From contig NZ_JBHTAN010000006.1 of the NCBI RefSeq assembly GCF_042663585.1, positions 620,001 to 684,000 on the forward strand: a stretch of DNA of 64,000 nucleotides, in the 5' to 3' direction. This stretch comes from Natranaeroarchaeum sp042663585. GTDB taxonomy: Archaea > Halobacteriota > Halobacteria > Halobacteriales > Natronoarchaeaceae. A program made the position numbers and the translations under genes. Below the pieces are notes generated by a model. It searched no databases and was not told the origin of the DNA. It saw nothing but the letters and a program-made list of their open reading frames with translations. Positions 1-8,893 of this stretch are shown piece after piece; position 1 is the first letter of the stretch, and each line of letters begins with the position of its first letter.

Positions 1-666
1 AGCGGAGCAGCCGAACTCGAGAAGACGGTAGACTGGGATATCGGAATGAGCTGGATCGCGTATCCCGACGAGGGAATGAAGCGCGCGAGCCACGCACTCG
101 TCGTCGACGACGAAGTGTGGCTGGTCGATCCGGTGGACGCCGACGGCCTGGACGAGAAACTTGACGAGTACGGTCCCGTGGCGGGCATCGTCATCCTGCT
201 GGATCGGCACAAACGAGACAGCGCCGCTATTGCGCGCCGCCACGACGTGCCGGTGTACGTCCACGAATCGATGGACGACGTCGCCGAGGATCTCGACGCC
301 GATATCGAGCGGTTCGACGACCGGCTTGCCGAGACTGGCTTCGAGGTGCTGCCCGTGGTGACCAGGCGCGTCTGGAAGGAGGTCGCGCTGTACGACGAGG
401 AGACCGGCACGCTGGTCGTTCCGGAATCCCTCGGGCGGGCGAGTTACTTCCTCGCGGGCGACGAGCGACTGGGCGTCCACCCGCTCCGTCGGACGACGCC
501 GCCGCGTGACGTCTTCGAGAACCTCGATCCCGAACGGATCCTCATCGGTCACGGGACGCCGATCCTCAACGACGCAACCCGAGTGATGCGTGACGCGCTA
601 GCCGGGTCGCGCAGGCGGATGCCCAGACTGTACCTGGAGAACGCCAGGTCGGTGCTCCCGTTCTGA
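1..666 (+). CDS. MBL-fold-like haloarchaeal protein (5' end possibly cut by window edge)
   Basis: The reading frame is open from base 1, with an in-frame ATG at 46. The residues before that ATG (ELEKTVDWDIG) look like coding sequence, so the true start probably lies before the window. The protein resembles metallo-beta-lactamase-fold proteins: an early strand ending VDPVD, a VAGIVILLDRHKRD segment where the HxHxDH metal motif would sit, and a late GHGTP motif (ILIGHGTPIL, about residues 165-174 from the ATG). The canonical HxHxDH motif is replaced by DRHKRD, so metal binding may be altered. The substrate is unknown. Confidence 0.7.
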   Translation, partial: SGAAELEKTVDWDIGMSWIAYPDEGMKRASHALVVDDEVWLVDPVDADGLDEKLDEYGPVAGIVILLDRHKRDSAAIARRHDVPVYVHESMDDVAEDLDADIERFDDRLAETGFEVLPVVTRRVWKEVALYDEETGTLVVPESLGRASYFLAGDERLGVHPLRRTTPPRDVFENLDPERILIGHGTPILNDATRVMRDALAGSRRRMPRLYLENARSVLPF

Positions 667-718
667 GTGAGGTAACCGAGCGACACCGTTAACACTCGCT
701 CTCCGCAAGTTACCGGTA

Positions 719-1153
719 GTGAGCCGCGATACCGGAGTGTTCGTAACCGAGGGGTTACAGGAGGCTTTGCTGGAGTACGCCGCCGAGCAGGATCCCGATC
801 CGGTGAGCATGGCGCTCTCGGTGACGCCTGCAGACGAACTCGACGGCGCGAACGACCTCCCGGCGAACACGCCCGTTTTCACCGACCTGTACGTTCCCCA
901 GGGCGACCGATCAGTCAATGCCGTCTTCGGCATGGACTTCACCATCCCGCCCCACCAGACGCAGGGGCGATTCCTCTCCCATCCGGACGGGAGTCTGGAT
1001 GTCACGCTCGAAGACGACCTTCACGAAGTGATCCTCGTCGCGATACCGCCGTGGGAGGCCGGAGACGTCGCCGCTTTCAATCGGTCCGGCGAACGGCGGT
1101 CGCTAACTGTTATCGATGCCGTCCCGCCCACTGACTCGTTCGAGGGCCTCTGA
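719..1153 (+). CDS. Conserved haloarchaeal hypothetical protein, 144 aa
   Basis: The gene starts with GTG at 719 and encodes an acidic soluble protein with no signal peptide or membrane segment. I do not recognise its family. It lies 52 bases after the MBL-like gene on the same strand and may be co-transcribed with it. Its stop is 1 base from the end of the convergent ribbon-helix-helix gene. The coding case rests on frame length, acidic composition and tight packing between neighbours. Confidence 0.65.
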   Translation: MSRDTGVFVTEGLQEALLEYAAEQDPDPVSMALSVTPADELDGANDLPANTPVFTDLYVPQGDRSVNAVFGMDFTIPPHQTQGRFLSHPDGSLDVTLEDDLHEVILVAIPPWEAGDVAAFNRSGERRSLTVIDAVPPTDSFEGL

Positions 1154-1154
1154 G

Positions 1155-1364
1155 CTACTCCAGATAGCCTAACTCGCTTAGCTGGTCGGCGATCTCTTCG
1201 AACTCGGCCTCGGTTAGCTCTCCACGTTTCTGGTGCTGAATGACGATGCTCCGGAGCATGAACCGGACCAGATCGCTCGTACTGGAAAAGCTCGTTCCCT
1301 CGATCGTCTCGTCGACTCGGTCCGCGAGATCCTTCGGGATCGAGACGGTGGTGTACTCGGTCAT
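1155..1364 (-). CDS. Ribbon-helix-helix (CopG/MetJ-type) DNA-binding protein, 69 aa
   Basis: The N-terminal TTVSIPKDLADRVDETI is the beta strand and first helix of a ribbon-helix-helix fold. It is followed by STSDLVRFMLRSIV, the second helix. Such proteins bind DNA as dimers, with the strand pair in the major groove. The C-terminal part (ELTEAEFEEIADQLSELGYLE) is acidic and could mediate oligomerisation or partner binding. No toxin gene is adjacent, so this looks like a stand-alone regulator rather than an antitoxin. Confidence 0.85.
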   Translation of the reverse strand: MTEYTTVSIPKDLADRVDETIEGTSFSSTSDLVRFMLRSIVIQHQKRGELTEAEFEEIADQLSELGYLE

Positions 1365-1535
1365 GTCGGGACGTTAGAGGCGAGGCTGATAAGACCTTCC
1401 GGACTACGGTGGGCCGCTCGACGAGCAGAGAGGTGGTCTTGGCTATGCCACGGCTACGGCGCTTCGCTCGGGAACGCGGAAAAATCGACGTCAGTCGGCC
1501 TGCTCGCGCAGGTTCGCGCACTGGTTCCTTTCTGC
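1365..1535. other. Intergenic region between RHH gene and aglJ
   Basis: This stretch holds the upstream region of the RHH gene, where rightward reading gives the minus-strand promoter, and the 3' flank of the glycosyltransferase gene. No RNA gene or repeat was recognised. Confidence 0.4.
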
Positions 1536-2453
1536 TCACTCCTCGTCGTCGGTGATCTGCTCGATCCGCCGCCGCTGCTCCCGGTGTAGGGTCACGATCA
1601 TGTCCGAGAGCACGCCGAACATGATGATCTGGATACCGAGCAGGATCGCAAAGGACCCCAGCAGGGCGAGCACCTCGTGGCTGATCCCTTCGACGAACCA
1701 CCGATAGCCGACGTAGAGGCCGAGCACGCCCCCGGCGAGCATGCTCGTACTACCGATCGCCCCGTAGTACAGAATGGGGTTGTTCAGTTTCGCCAGTCGG
1801 TACAGCGTGAGGGCGATCACTGCCCCATCCCGCAGCGGATGCAGGTTCGTCTCCGAGCCATCCGGGCGTGGATGGTAGCCGATCGGGACGACCTCGGTGT
1901 CGATGCCCTGTCGGACACACTCGACTGCCAGTTCGGTCTCGATCCCGAACCCGTTCGAGGAAAGGTCGAGTCGCTCGATGGATTCGACGCTGAAGGCGCG
2001 GTAGCCGCTGAGTACGTCCGTGAGATTGCGGTGATGCACGACGGCGAAGGTCCGGTTGATCAGCCGGTTTCCGAGCCGATTGAGGCGGGTCATCGCGCCG
2101 GGGTGCATGTCGGCAAACCGGTTGCCGATGACGTGTTCCGCACGCCCCTCGCGGAGCGGTTCGAGCATTGCATCCGCGTCCTCCGGACGATAGGTGGCGT
2201 CACCGTCGACGAGCAGGACGTACTCGGCATCTATCTCCTCGAGCGCCTCTATTACTGCCTGTCCCTTCCCCTCGCCCCGTTGCTCTACGACGCGCGCCCC
2301 GTGGTCGCGCGCGATCTCTCGCGTCTCGTCCGCGGAACCGCCGTCGATCACGAGGACGTTCTCGTAGCCCTCCGCTCGGAAGCCGTCGATCACGTCCCCG
2401 ATCGTTTCGGCCTCGTCGAGAGTTGGGATCAGCACACAGACGTCCTCGGTCAT
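1536..2453 (-). CDS. aglJ: AglJ-type dolichyl-phosphate glycosyltransferase (GT2)
   Basis: This is a family 2 glycosyltransferase. The nucleotide-sugar fold begins VCVLIPTLDEAETIGDVI, followed by VIDGGSADET and the metal-binding DGD (LLVDGDATYRPEDAD). Two C-terminal hydrophobic segments (about residues 225-290) would anchor it to the membrane. In Haloferax volcanii the AglJ family adds the first hexose to dolichol phosphate during S-layer N-glycosylation, and the overall pattern here matches it. The frame extends 22 codons further upstream, but the ATG at 2453 begins the GT2 fold and is chosen. No other agl genes are adjacent. Confidence 0.8.
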   Translation of the reverse strand: MTEDVCVLIPTLDEAETIGDVIDGFRAEGYENVLVIDGGSADETREIARDHGARVVEQRGEGKGQAVIEALEEIDAEYVLLVDGDATYRPEDADAMLEPLREGRAEHVIGNRFADMHPGAMTRLNRLGNRLINRTFAVVHHRNLTDVLSGYRAFSVESIERLDLSSNGFGIETELAVECVRQGIDTEVVPIGYHPRPDGSETNLHPLRDGAVIALTLYRLAKLNNPILYYGAIGSTSMLAGGVLGLYVGYRWFVEGISHEVLALLGSFAILLGIQIIMFGVLSDMIVTLHREQRRRIEQITDDEE

Positions 2454-2678
2454 TGTTCTCCGATGCTCACCACGCCCGCAAAAGCCTTGTTTCTCCACGT
2501 CTTCCACGCAGTTGTTCACTTACCGCATGCTACGGTGTTCACCCCGTCCGCAGAGACCGTGATACGCCGTGCTGGCAGCGACCTCCCACCATGCGAGCCG
2601 TGTCACCTGTTCGCTAGCGACACGACAGCGTCGAGACACGTCGAAACCTATTGGGCCGTTCGCGTTGCATATTCGCGT
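2454..2678. other. Divergent intergenic region between aglJ and rtcB
   Basis: The 225 bases separate two divergent genes and must hold both promoters. A weak TATA-like stretch (aaacctattgg, about 2645-2655) lies about 30 bases before the rtcB ATG. Two roughly 20-base segments near 2465 and 2537 share 15 of 20 positions and may be a degenerate duplication. No gene was seen. Confidence 0.35.
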
Positions 2679-5567
2679 ATGACTACCTACGACGCCGACG
2701 GCATCACCCTGCATAAGGTTCGGGACTACGTCTGGGAGATTCCCCAGGAAGGCGAGATGCGCGCCCCGGCGCGCGTGCTCGCCAGCGAGCAGTTACTGGA
2801 CGAGATTTCCGAGGACAAGACGCTCCAGCAGTTGAAAAACACGACACACCTGCCGGGGATCACGAAACACGCCATCTGTATGCCCGACGGCCACCAGGGC
2901 TACGGCTTCCCCGTTGGTGGCGTCGGCGCGCTCGACGCCGAAGACGGCTGTATCTCCCCGGGCGCGGTCGGCTATGACATCAACTGCCTCACGGGTGACA
3001 CAGAGGTGCTCCTCGAACACGGTCGGGCGGTATCCATCGAGGACCTCAAAACACGGTTTGAGGACGAACGGGCGATGGTCGCGGACGATACGCTGACCCC
3101 GTCCTCGATACGGCTGTTCACTGAACGGGAAGACGCAACGGTCTATGAGGTCGAAACCGAAACTGGGGAGCGGATCACCGCGACGAGTGATCACCCCTTC
3201 CTGACCCCGGACGGAATGTGTGAACTCGGAGCACTCTCGAACGGGGACGAAGTGATGGTTCAGCCGTTCCGCGGCATCAAACACGAGGATCCCGAGGAGT
3301 TCACAGTACTGACCGAAGCGGATTTCGAGGACGAAAACCTACAGCTCGTTCAAGCACTGAAAGATCGCGACCTGCTCCCGCTGAAGTCGACTGACAACGA
3401 ATTCAACCGACTCCTCAAACTTGTCGGATTCTTCACAGGAGACGGAGCAATCGGAAGCGGGGGACAGACTTGGTTCTACGGCGAGCCCGAAGACCTAGAG
3501 AAGATCCGGACGGACATCAGTGCGATCGGGTTCAAACCCTCGAAGATCTACGAACGGACTCGTTCTCACGAGATAGATGGTCGATCGTTCGAGAGCACGG
3601 AGCACAGTACGCGAGCGACCTCGAAGGGCTTCCAGCGGATGCTCGTGGAACTGGGTGCGCCGGAGGGGACGAAGATCCAATCCTCGTTTACCACGCCGTC
3701 GTACTTCGACCGGCTAGCAGACTGGCAGAAGGCACTGTACGTGTCGGCGTATTTCGGGGCCGAAATGAACGAGCCTGCAGCCCAACACGACAAGAACCTG
3801 TACTGTCCGAAAGTCTCACAGACTCGTGTGGTGGACGTCGCTGATGAAGGCGAACAGTTCATGGCCGAGATTGCCTCGTTCCTCGCAGATCTCGATATCG
3901 AGACGAACGAGATCGAGCGGTTCGGGACCGACTCGAATGCCGATCGGGAGACCGTTCGGCTTCGCCTCGCCATCAAAAACGATAGCCAAAACCTGATTCG
4001 GTTCTTCTCTGCAGTGGGGTACCGATACAATCAGGAGAAACGGCGCAAAGCGAGCAAGGCGCTCCAGTACCTGAAACGGAAGGAGACAGTAATTGACCGG
4101 CGCACATCGATCGCCGATCAGGCACGAACACTGGCAGACGGTGGGCAATCCGTCGAAGCGATCAAAATGGACTTCGAGATCAACGACCGGTTCATCGAAC
4201 GTAGCGTCTGGAGCGGCCGTGAGGGTCGACCTCGGCCACCGGCTGATTTCCCCGGATTCGAGGAATTCTGTGAGGAGATCACCGTCGGTGATAACCTCAT
4301 GGTGTCGGATCGAATCCGATCGATCGATTGCGTCGGCACGGAGTCGGTCTACGATATCGGTGTCGAGCACGGCGCACACAACTTCATCGCGGATGGGTTC
4401 ATTGTCTCGAACTGCGGCGTCCGGATGATGACGACGAATCTGAGCTACGACGACGTCCAAGGTCACGAGGAGGAACTCGTCGACAACCTCTTCGCGAACA
4501 TCCCCTCGGGACTGGGCGGCGGCGGGGTCGTCGAAAGCGACATGGAGACGATCGAGGCCATCCTCGAGAACGGCGTCGAGTGGGCCGTCGAGGAGGACTA
4601 CGGCGTCGAGGCCGACCTGCTGGCCTGCGAGGACGAGGGACGCCGACCCGACGCCGATCCGTCAGCCATCTCCCAGAAGGCGAAGGATCGCGGGAAGAAC
4701 CAGATCGGGAGTCTGGGGAGCGGGAACCACTTCCTCGAAGTCCAGCGCGTCACGGACGTCTTCCGCGAGGACGTGGCCGGCGAGTTCGACCTCGAAGAGG
4801 ATCAGATCGTCGTCCTGATCCACTGCGGGAGTCGGGGGCTGGGCCACCAGACCTGCAACGACTATCTCCGAAAGATCGAGCAGACCCATAGCGACCTCCT
4901 GAATCAGTTGCCGGACAAGGAACTGGCTGCCGCACCAGCCGGTTCCCAACTCGCCGAGGAGTACTACGGCGCGATGTGTGCAGCGATCAACTTCGCGTGG
5001 GTGAACCGCCAGGTCATCATGCACCGCACGCGCCGCGTGTTCGAGAAGGTGTTCGACCGCACGTGGGAGGAGATGGAGATGAACCTGCTCTACGACGTGG
5101 CCCACAACATCGCGAAGAAGGAGACCCACACCGTCGACGGCGAGGAACGCGAACTCTACGTCCACCGCAAGGGTGCGACCAGAGCGTTCCCCGCAGGCCA
5201 TCCGGAGGTTCCGGCGGCCTACCGTGACGTCGGCCAGCCGATCATCATCCCCGGCAGCATGGGCGCGGGAAGCTACGTCCTGCGCGGCGGCGACCGATCG
5301 ATGGATGAGACGTTCGGTTCGACGGCTCACGGGGCGGGACGGCTGATGTCCCGCACCCAGGCCAAAAACGAGTTCTGGGGCGGCGACGTCCAGGACGACC
5401 TGCGCGAGACCCAGCAGATCTACGTCAAGGCCCAGAGCGGCGCGACTGTCGCCGAGGAGGCCCCCGGCGTCTACAAGGACGTCGACGAGGTCGTCCGCGT
5501 CTCGGACGCACTCGGTATCGGCGACAAGGTCGCCCGGACGTTCCCCGTCTGCAACATCAAGGGCTAA
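2679..5567 (+). CDS. rtcB: RtcB tRNA-splicing RNA ligase, intein-containing precursor
   Basis: RtcB joins RNA 2',3'-cyclic-phosphate (or 3'-phosphate) ends to 5'-OH ends using GTP and Mn2+, and in archaea it seals tRNA exons after intron removal. The precursor is 962 aa. Removal of the intein (residues 103-578) leaves about 486 aa, the usual RtcB size. Visible family motifs are MPDGHQGYGFPVGGVGA, GYDIN//CGVRMM (Asp and Cys metal ligands), GSGNHFLEVQ, IHCGSRGLGHQ, and STAHGAGRLMSR with the His that receives GMP. The frame is open for 334 codons upstream across the antisense of aglJ; the ATG at 2679 begins the homologous region and is chosen. Confidence 0.95.
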   Translation: MTTYDADGITLHKVRDYVWEIPQEGEMRAPARVLASEQLLDEISEDKTLQQLKNTTHLPGITKHAICMPDGHQGYGFPVGGVGALDAEDGCISPGAVGYDINCLTGDTEVLLEHGRAVSIEDLKTRFEDERAMVADDTLTPSSIRLFTEREDATVYEVETETGERITATSDHPFLTPDGMCELGALSNGDEVMVQPFRGIKHEDPEEFTVLTEADFEDENLQLVQALKDRDLLPLKSTDNEFNRLLKLVGFFTGDGAIGSGGQTWFYGEPEDLEKIRTDISAIGFKPSKIYERTRSHEIDGRSFESTEHSTRATSKGFQRMLVELGAPEGTKIQSSFTTPSYFDRLADWQKALYVSAYFGAEMNEPAAQHDKNLYCPKVSQTRVVDVADEGEQFMAEIASFLADLDIETNEIERFGTDSNADRETVRLRLAIKNDSQNLIRFFSAVGYRYNQEKRRKASKALQYLKRKETVIDRRTSIADQARTLADGGQSVEAIKMDFEINDRFIERSVWSGREGRPRPPADFPGFEEFCEEITVGDNLMVSDRIRSIDCVGTESVYDIGVEHGAHNFIADGFIVSNCGVRMMTTNLSYDDVQGHEEELVDNLFANIPSGLGGGGVVESDMETIEAILENGVEWAVEEDYGVEADLLACEDEGRRPDADPSAISQKAKDRGKNQIGSLGSGNHFLEVQRVTDVFREDVAGEFDLEEDQIVVLIHCGSRGLGHQTCNDYLRKIEQTHSDLLNQLPDKELAAAPAGSQLAEEYYGAMCAAINFAWVNRQVIMHRTRRVFEKVFDRTWEEMEMNLLYDVAHNIAKKETHTVDGEERELYVHRKGATRAFPAGHPEVPAAYRDVGQPIIIPGSMGAGSYVLRGGDRSMDETFGSTAHGAGRLMSRTQAKNEFWGGDVQDDLRETQQIYVKAQSGATVAEEAPGVYKDVDEVVRVSDALGIGDKVARTFPVCNIKG
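2985..4412 (+). mobile_element. Intein with LAGLIDADG homing endonuclease inside rtcB
   Basis: The intein is 476 residues and sits between Asn102 of GYDIN and the metal-binding Cys of CGVR. It starts with Cys (CLTGDTEVLL, splicing block A) and has block B with TSDHPFLT. Two dodecapeptide endonuclease motifs follow (LVGFFTGDGAI and YVSAYFGAEM). It ends with block F/G (VYDIGVEHGAHNFIADGFIVSN), whose terminal Asn is followed by Cys+1 of the extein. The penultimate residue is Ser rather than the usual His. Both endonuclease motifs keep acidic residues (D in GDG, E in GAEM), so the endonuclease could be active. Confidence 0.95.
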
Positions 5568-5708
5568 TCCTCCGTCCGGCGTGCGCGAGGGACGCGCGCG
5601 AGGGCACTCGCGCCCCTCCGTGGGCGCGACACCGGTTGGGGAGGACGAGGTCTGAAAGATAGTGAGGCCTCAAAAAGAGTGAGGCCTCGCGAGCAATGCG
5701 AGACCCAC

Positions 5709-6092
5709 TCACTCCTCGACGAACTCGACCAGCACGCCGCCGGTGTCGTTCGGATGCAGGAAGGCGACGTCGTGGCCCCACGCGCCCTCCCGTGGCTCTT
5801 CGTCGATACATTCGATTTCCAGTTCGCGGGCCGTCTCCAGGGCCGCCTCGATATCCTCTGTCAGGACCGCGACGTGGTGGACGCCGGGGCCGTGCTTGTC
5901 GAGAAATCGGGCAACAGTGGCGTGCTGAATGGGTTCGAGTAGCTCGAAGTAGCCCCCGTCGACTTCGAGCATGACGATACGCAGGCCGTCGAGTTCCTCC
6001 TCGTGAACGACGGGTGCGTCGAACAGCGCACCGTACAGATCGATCAACTGGTCAGCGTCCTGCGTCGCGACACCCGTGTGATGAAACTGCAT
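5709..6092 (-). CDS. mce: Methylmalonyl-CoA epimerase
   Basis: This 127-aa vicinal-oxygen-chelate protein interconverts the (R) and (S) forms of methylmalonyl-CoA. It starts MQFHHTGVATQDAD, with the first metal-binding His in FHHTGVA. GPGVHHVAVLTEDIEAA carries a second, FELLEP and VLVEFVEE are the Glu-bearing strands, and WGHDVAFLHPNDTGGVLVE is the family signature. The frame extends 49 codons upstream of the chosen ATG at 6092 without homologous sequence. It lies 94 bases downstream of the mutase large subunit on the same strand, so the two probably act together in propionyl-CoA/succinyl-CoA interconversion. Confidence 0.92.
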   Translation of the reverse strand: MQFHHTGVATQDADQLIDLYGALFDAPVVHEEELDGLRIVMLEVDGGYFELLEPIQHATVARFLDKHGPGVHHVAVLTEDIEAALETARELEIECIDEEPREGAWGHDVAFLHPNDTGGVLVEFVEE

Positions 6093-6186
6093 ACAGTATT
6101 CGACTACCGGCAAGTAGTTTAGCGTTTGGTGGCTTCCAGTCGGGCGACAACCATCGATGCCGGCGGCGACCGCGCCCACGCTCCGT

Positions 6187-7869
6187 TCAGACTGCGCCTG
6201 CGCCGCGGTACTCGCCGAACTCGTCGCGGAGCACGTCACAGACCTCGCCGACCGTCGCGTAGACTTTCACAGCCTCGATCATCGGCGGGAGCAGGTTGCC
6301 GTCGCTCTGGGCGGTCTCGCGCAGCGTATTTAGTTTCGCTTCGACGGCCTCGTCGTCGCGCTCCTCGCGGACCGAGTTCAGTCGGTCGATCTGTCGGCGT
6401 TCGTCCTCCTCGGTGACCTCCTCCAGATCCATCTCCTGGCGCTCCTCTATCTCGAACTTGTTGACGCCGACGACGATCCGGTCGCCGGATTCGGTCTCTT
6501 GCTGGCGGTCGTAGGCGACGTCCTGGATCTGGCGCTGGACCCACTGGTCCTCGATGGCGCGGAGCATCCCGCCGCGTTCGTCGACGGAGTCGAGGATGTC
6601 GAACGCCTCCGCTTCGAGGTCGTCGGTCAGCGACTCGACGTAGTAGCTTCCGCCGAGCGGGTCGACAGTGTCGGCAGCGCCGGATTCGTGGGCGAGGATC
6701 TGCTGGGTGCGTAGCGCGGTCCGAACGGACTCCTCTGTCGGCAGCGCAAGCGCTTCGTCTTTCCCGTTCGTGTGGAGGCTCTGGGTACCGCCGAGCACTG
6801 CGGCGAGCGCCTGATAGGCGACGCGCACGACGTTGTTGTCGACCTGTTGGGCGGTCAGTGTCGAGCCCGCAGTTTGCGTGTGGAACTTCAGTTGTTTAGA
6901 CGCCGGATCGGTGGCGTCGAAGCGCTCCTCCATGATTCGGGCCCACATCCGACGGGCGGCACGGAACTTGGCCACCTCCTCGAGGATGTTGTTGTGGGCG
7001 GCGAAAAAGAAGGATAACTGCGGTGCGAACTCGTCGACGTCGAGGCCGGTCTCGACGGCCGCGTCGACGTACTCGATACCGTTGCCGAGGGTAAAGGCGA
7101 GTTCCTGCGCGGCAGTCGCACCCGCCTCCCGGACGTGATAGCCGGAGATGGAGATTGTGTTGAAGTTCGGCGTCTCGTCGGCGCAGAACTCGAAGATGTC
7201 GGTGATAATCCGCATCGACGGCTCGGGCGGGTAGATGTAGGTGTTCCGCGCGATATACTCCTTGAGCACGTCGTTCTGGATCGTGCCGCGAAGCTCTTCG
7301 CGGGGGACGCCCTGCTGGTCGCCCAGCGCGATGTACATCGCGAGTAGTACCGATGCGGGCGCGTTGATCGTCATGCTCGTCGAGACGTCCGCGAGCGGGA
7401 TACCGTCGAACACCGTCTCGAAGTCCCGGAGCGAGTCGATAGCGACGCCGGATTTGCCGACCTCCCCCTGGGCCATCGAGTCGTCCGAGTCGTAGCCCAT
7501 CTGTGTCGGGAGGTCGAAGGCCATCGAAAGCCCCGTCTGTCCCTGATCGAGCAGGTAGTGAAACCGCTCGTTGGTCTCTCGTGCGGTGCCCATCCCGGCG
7601 TACTGGCGCATCGTCCAGAGCCGCCCGCGGTACATCGTGGGATAGACGCCGCGGGTGTAAGGCTCCTCGGCGGGGTACCCGACGTCCTCCTCGTAGTCCT
7701 GTTCGGCGATATCGGCGGGCGTGTAGAGCCGTTGCACCTCCTGTCCGCCGGTGTCGGTGGTGAACCGCTCCCGGCGCTCGCCGAAGCGTTCGAGCGTCGG
7801 CTCGACCTGCTCGCGCTCCCACTCGTCTTTCCCGGCGCGGATCGCCTCCAGGTCGTCGGGGTCGAACAT
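6187..7869 (-). CDS. mutA: Methylmalonyl-CoA mutase, large (substrate-binding) subunit
   Basis: This 560-aa protein has the TIM-barrel domain of B12-dependent acyl-CoA mutases: YTRGVYPTMYRGRLWTMRQYAG, LSMAFDLPTQMGYDSDD, STSMTINAPA and the late TQSLHTNGKDEALALPTEE. The cobalamin-binding domain is absent, as expected for archaea, where it is a separate small subunit. That subunit is not encoded in this window. Together with the epimerase gene downstream it would convert methylmalonyl-CoA to succinyl-CoA. The start at 7869 is divergent from the NUDIX gene. Confidence 0.93.
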   Translation of the reverse strand: MFDPDDLEAIRAGKDEWEREQVEPTLERFGERRERFTTDTGGQEVQRLYTPADIAEQDYEEDVGYPAEEPYTRGVYPTMYRGRLWTMRQYAGMGTARETNERFHYLLDQGQTGLSMAFDLPTQMGYDSDDSMAQGEVGKSGVAIDSLRDFETVFDGIPLADVSTSMTINAPASVLLAMYIALGDQQGVPREELRGTIQNDVLKEYIARNTYIYPPEPSMRIITDIFEFCADETPNFNTISISGYHVREAGATAAQELAFTLGNGIEYVDAAVETGLDVDEFAPQLSFFFAAHNNILEEVAKFRAARRMWARIMEERFDATDPASKQLKFHTQTAGSTLTAQQVDNNVVRVAYQALAAVLGGTQSLHTNGKDEALALPTEESVRTALRTQQILAHESGAADTVDPLGGSYYVESLTDDLEAEAFDILDSVDERGGMLRAIEDQWVQRQIQDVAYDRQQETESGDRIVVGVNKFEIEERQEMDLEEVTEEDERRQIDRLNSVREERDDEAVEAKLNTLRETAQSDGNLLPPMIEAVKVYATVGEVCDVLRDEFGEYRGAGAV

Positions 7870-7939
7870 CGTTTCCCACGTTGGTGGCCGGGTGCATAAG
7901 GATTGGCGACGGCGATTCGAGTCCGCTGTATATTGACAG

Positions 7940-7950
7940 TCTTTTTACCG
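7940..7950 (+). promoter_or_regulatory. TATA box for NUDIX gene
   Basis: The T-rich element tctttttaccg is centred about 29 bases before the ATG at 7974. This is the normal archaeal spacing for a transcript starting at or just before the start codon. Confidence 0.5.
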
Positions 7951-7973
7951 GACTGCACAGACAACCGAACGTC

Positions 7974-8603
7974 ATGAGCTATCGTGAGATCAAACTCGAC
8001 GCAGTCGAGCGCCATCGCGATCGGCTCTTCGATCGCTTCGGCGAGAAACCCGTGTACCAGCGCACTGACGCCGTCGACCCGGATCGGTTCGAGCAGTGGC
8101 TCGAGGGCTCGGAGAACGGCTACGTCGGCAGTGCCTACGCGCTCGTCCGCCGATGGCCCGAGCAACAGGCTCCGCTTTCGGAGACGCTCCCCGTGGACGG
8201 TCCCGAGCGCGAGCGCGTTCTCCTGATTCTGGGCCGCGGAAACACGAAGTGGAGTCTCCCCGGTGGCGGAAGAGAGACCGACGAGCCGTTCGATCGGACT
8301 GTAGAGCGCGAGGTTCGCGAGGAGGTCGGGATCGATATCGAACCGCGGACGATCAGTCATCTCCGCCACGACCGCATCATCTGTGAGGGGTACGAGGAGC
8401 GTCTCAATATGCTCCGCGTGTTCTTCCGGGCCGACTACGTCGACGGATCGATAACGGTCCAACCGAGTGAACTCAACGGTGCCGTATGGGTTGTCGATCC
8501 GCCTGACAAGGACGAGTTACATTTCGGAACGAAACGGGCGCTCGCCGGATGGTCGGTAGGAGATGACAGTTCACCGGAGACGGAACGCGGCGACGCCGGA
8601 TGA
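7974..8603 (+). CDS. NUDIX hydrolase, 209 aa
   Basis: The Nudix box is intact: GGGRETDEPFDRTVEREVREEVGI fits GX5EX7REUXEEXGU (about residues 98-121). It is followed by a beta-rich C-terminal part (LRVFFRADYVDG and AVWVVDPPDKDEL). Such enzymes hydrolyse nucleoside diphosphates linked to another moiety; the substrate cannot be deduced. The N-terminal 65 residues are a helical haloarchaeal extension. The ATG at 7974 is preferred over an in-frame upstream start because the TATA box sits 29 bases before it. Confidence 0.87.
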   Translation: MSYREIKLDAVERHRDRLFDRFGEKPVYQRTDAVDPDRFEQWLEGSENGYVGSAYALVRRWPEQQAPLSETLPVDGPERERVLLILGRGNTKWSLPGGGRETDEPFDRTVEREVREEVGIDIEPRTISHLRHDRIICEGYEERLNMLRVFFRADYVDGSITVQPSELNGAVWVVDPPDKDELHFGTKRALAGWSVGDDSSPETERGDAG

Positions 8604-8646
8604 TGGACCGCGCCGTTTTTGATCGTGTAGCACCCAGTCGTCAGTA

Positions 8647-8877
8647 ATGAGTGCGCCGTTCCCCGAGACCGACGACGATTCGCCGGGCACCAGCCGGATC
8701 AGGGCGGCGCTGTACATCCTCCCGTTTCTCCTGCTCGGGCTGGCGAACGTCGCACTGGTGATGGTCTGGGGAGCCGAACCGCTGTGGGTGTTCGTCATGC
8801 TCCCGCCGATCATCTTCATCACCGTCATCGGCTGGGTCGCGTTCAAATACGGAATCGGTGAGGAACAGGGCGCTTGA
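8647..8877 (+). CDS. Small two-helix membrane protein, 76 aa
   Basis: Two hydrophobic helices (about residues 20-40 and 47-66: AALYILPFLLLGLANVALVMVWG and WVFVMLPPIIFITVIGWVAF) follow a short acidic cytoplasmic N-terminus. I do not recognise the family. It lies 43 bases after the NUDIX gene on the same strand and converges with the acetyltransferase gene. Confidence 0.65.
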   Translation: MSAPFPETDDDSPGTSRIRAALYILPFLLLGLANVALVMVWGAEPLWVFVMLPPIIFITVIGWVAFKYGIGEEQGA

Positions 8878-8893
8878 CCGCGGCAAGTGCCGC

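Noticed and set aside
2465..2560. Two similar 20-base segments between aglJ and rtcB
   Set aside because: Only 15 of 20 positions match, and GC bias can produce this. No functional reading was found.
1677..2678. Long in-frame extension upstream of rtcB (334 codons)
   Set aside because: It lies antisense to the well-supported glycosyltransferase gene and has no RtcB similarity. The family start is at 2679.
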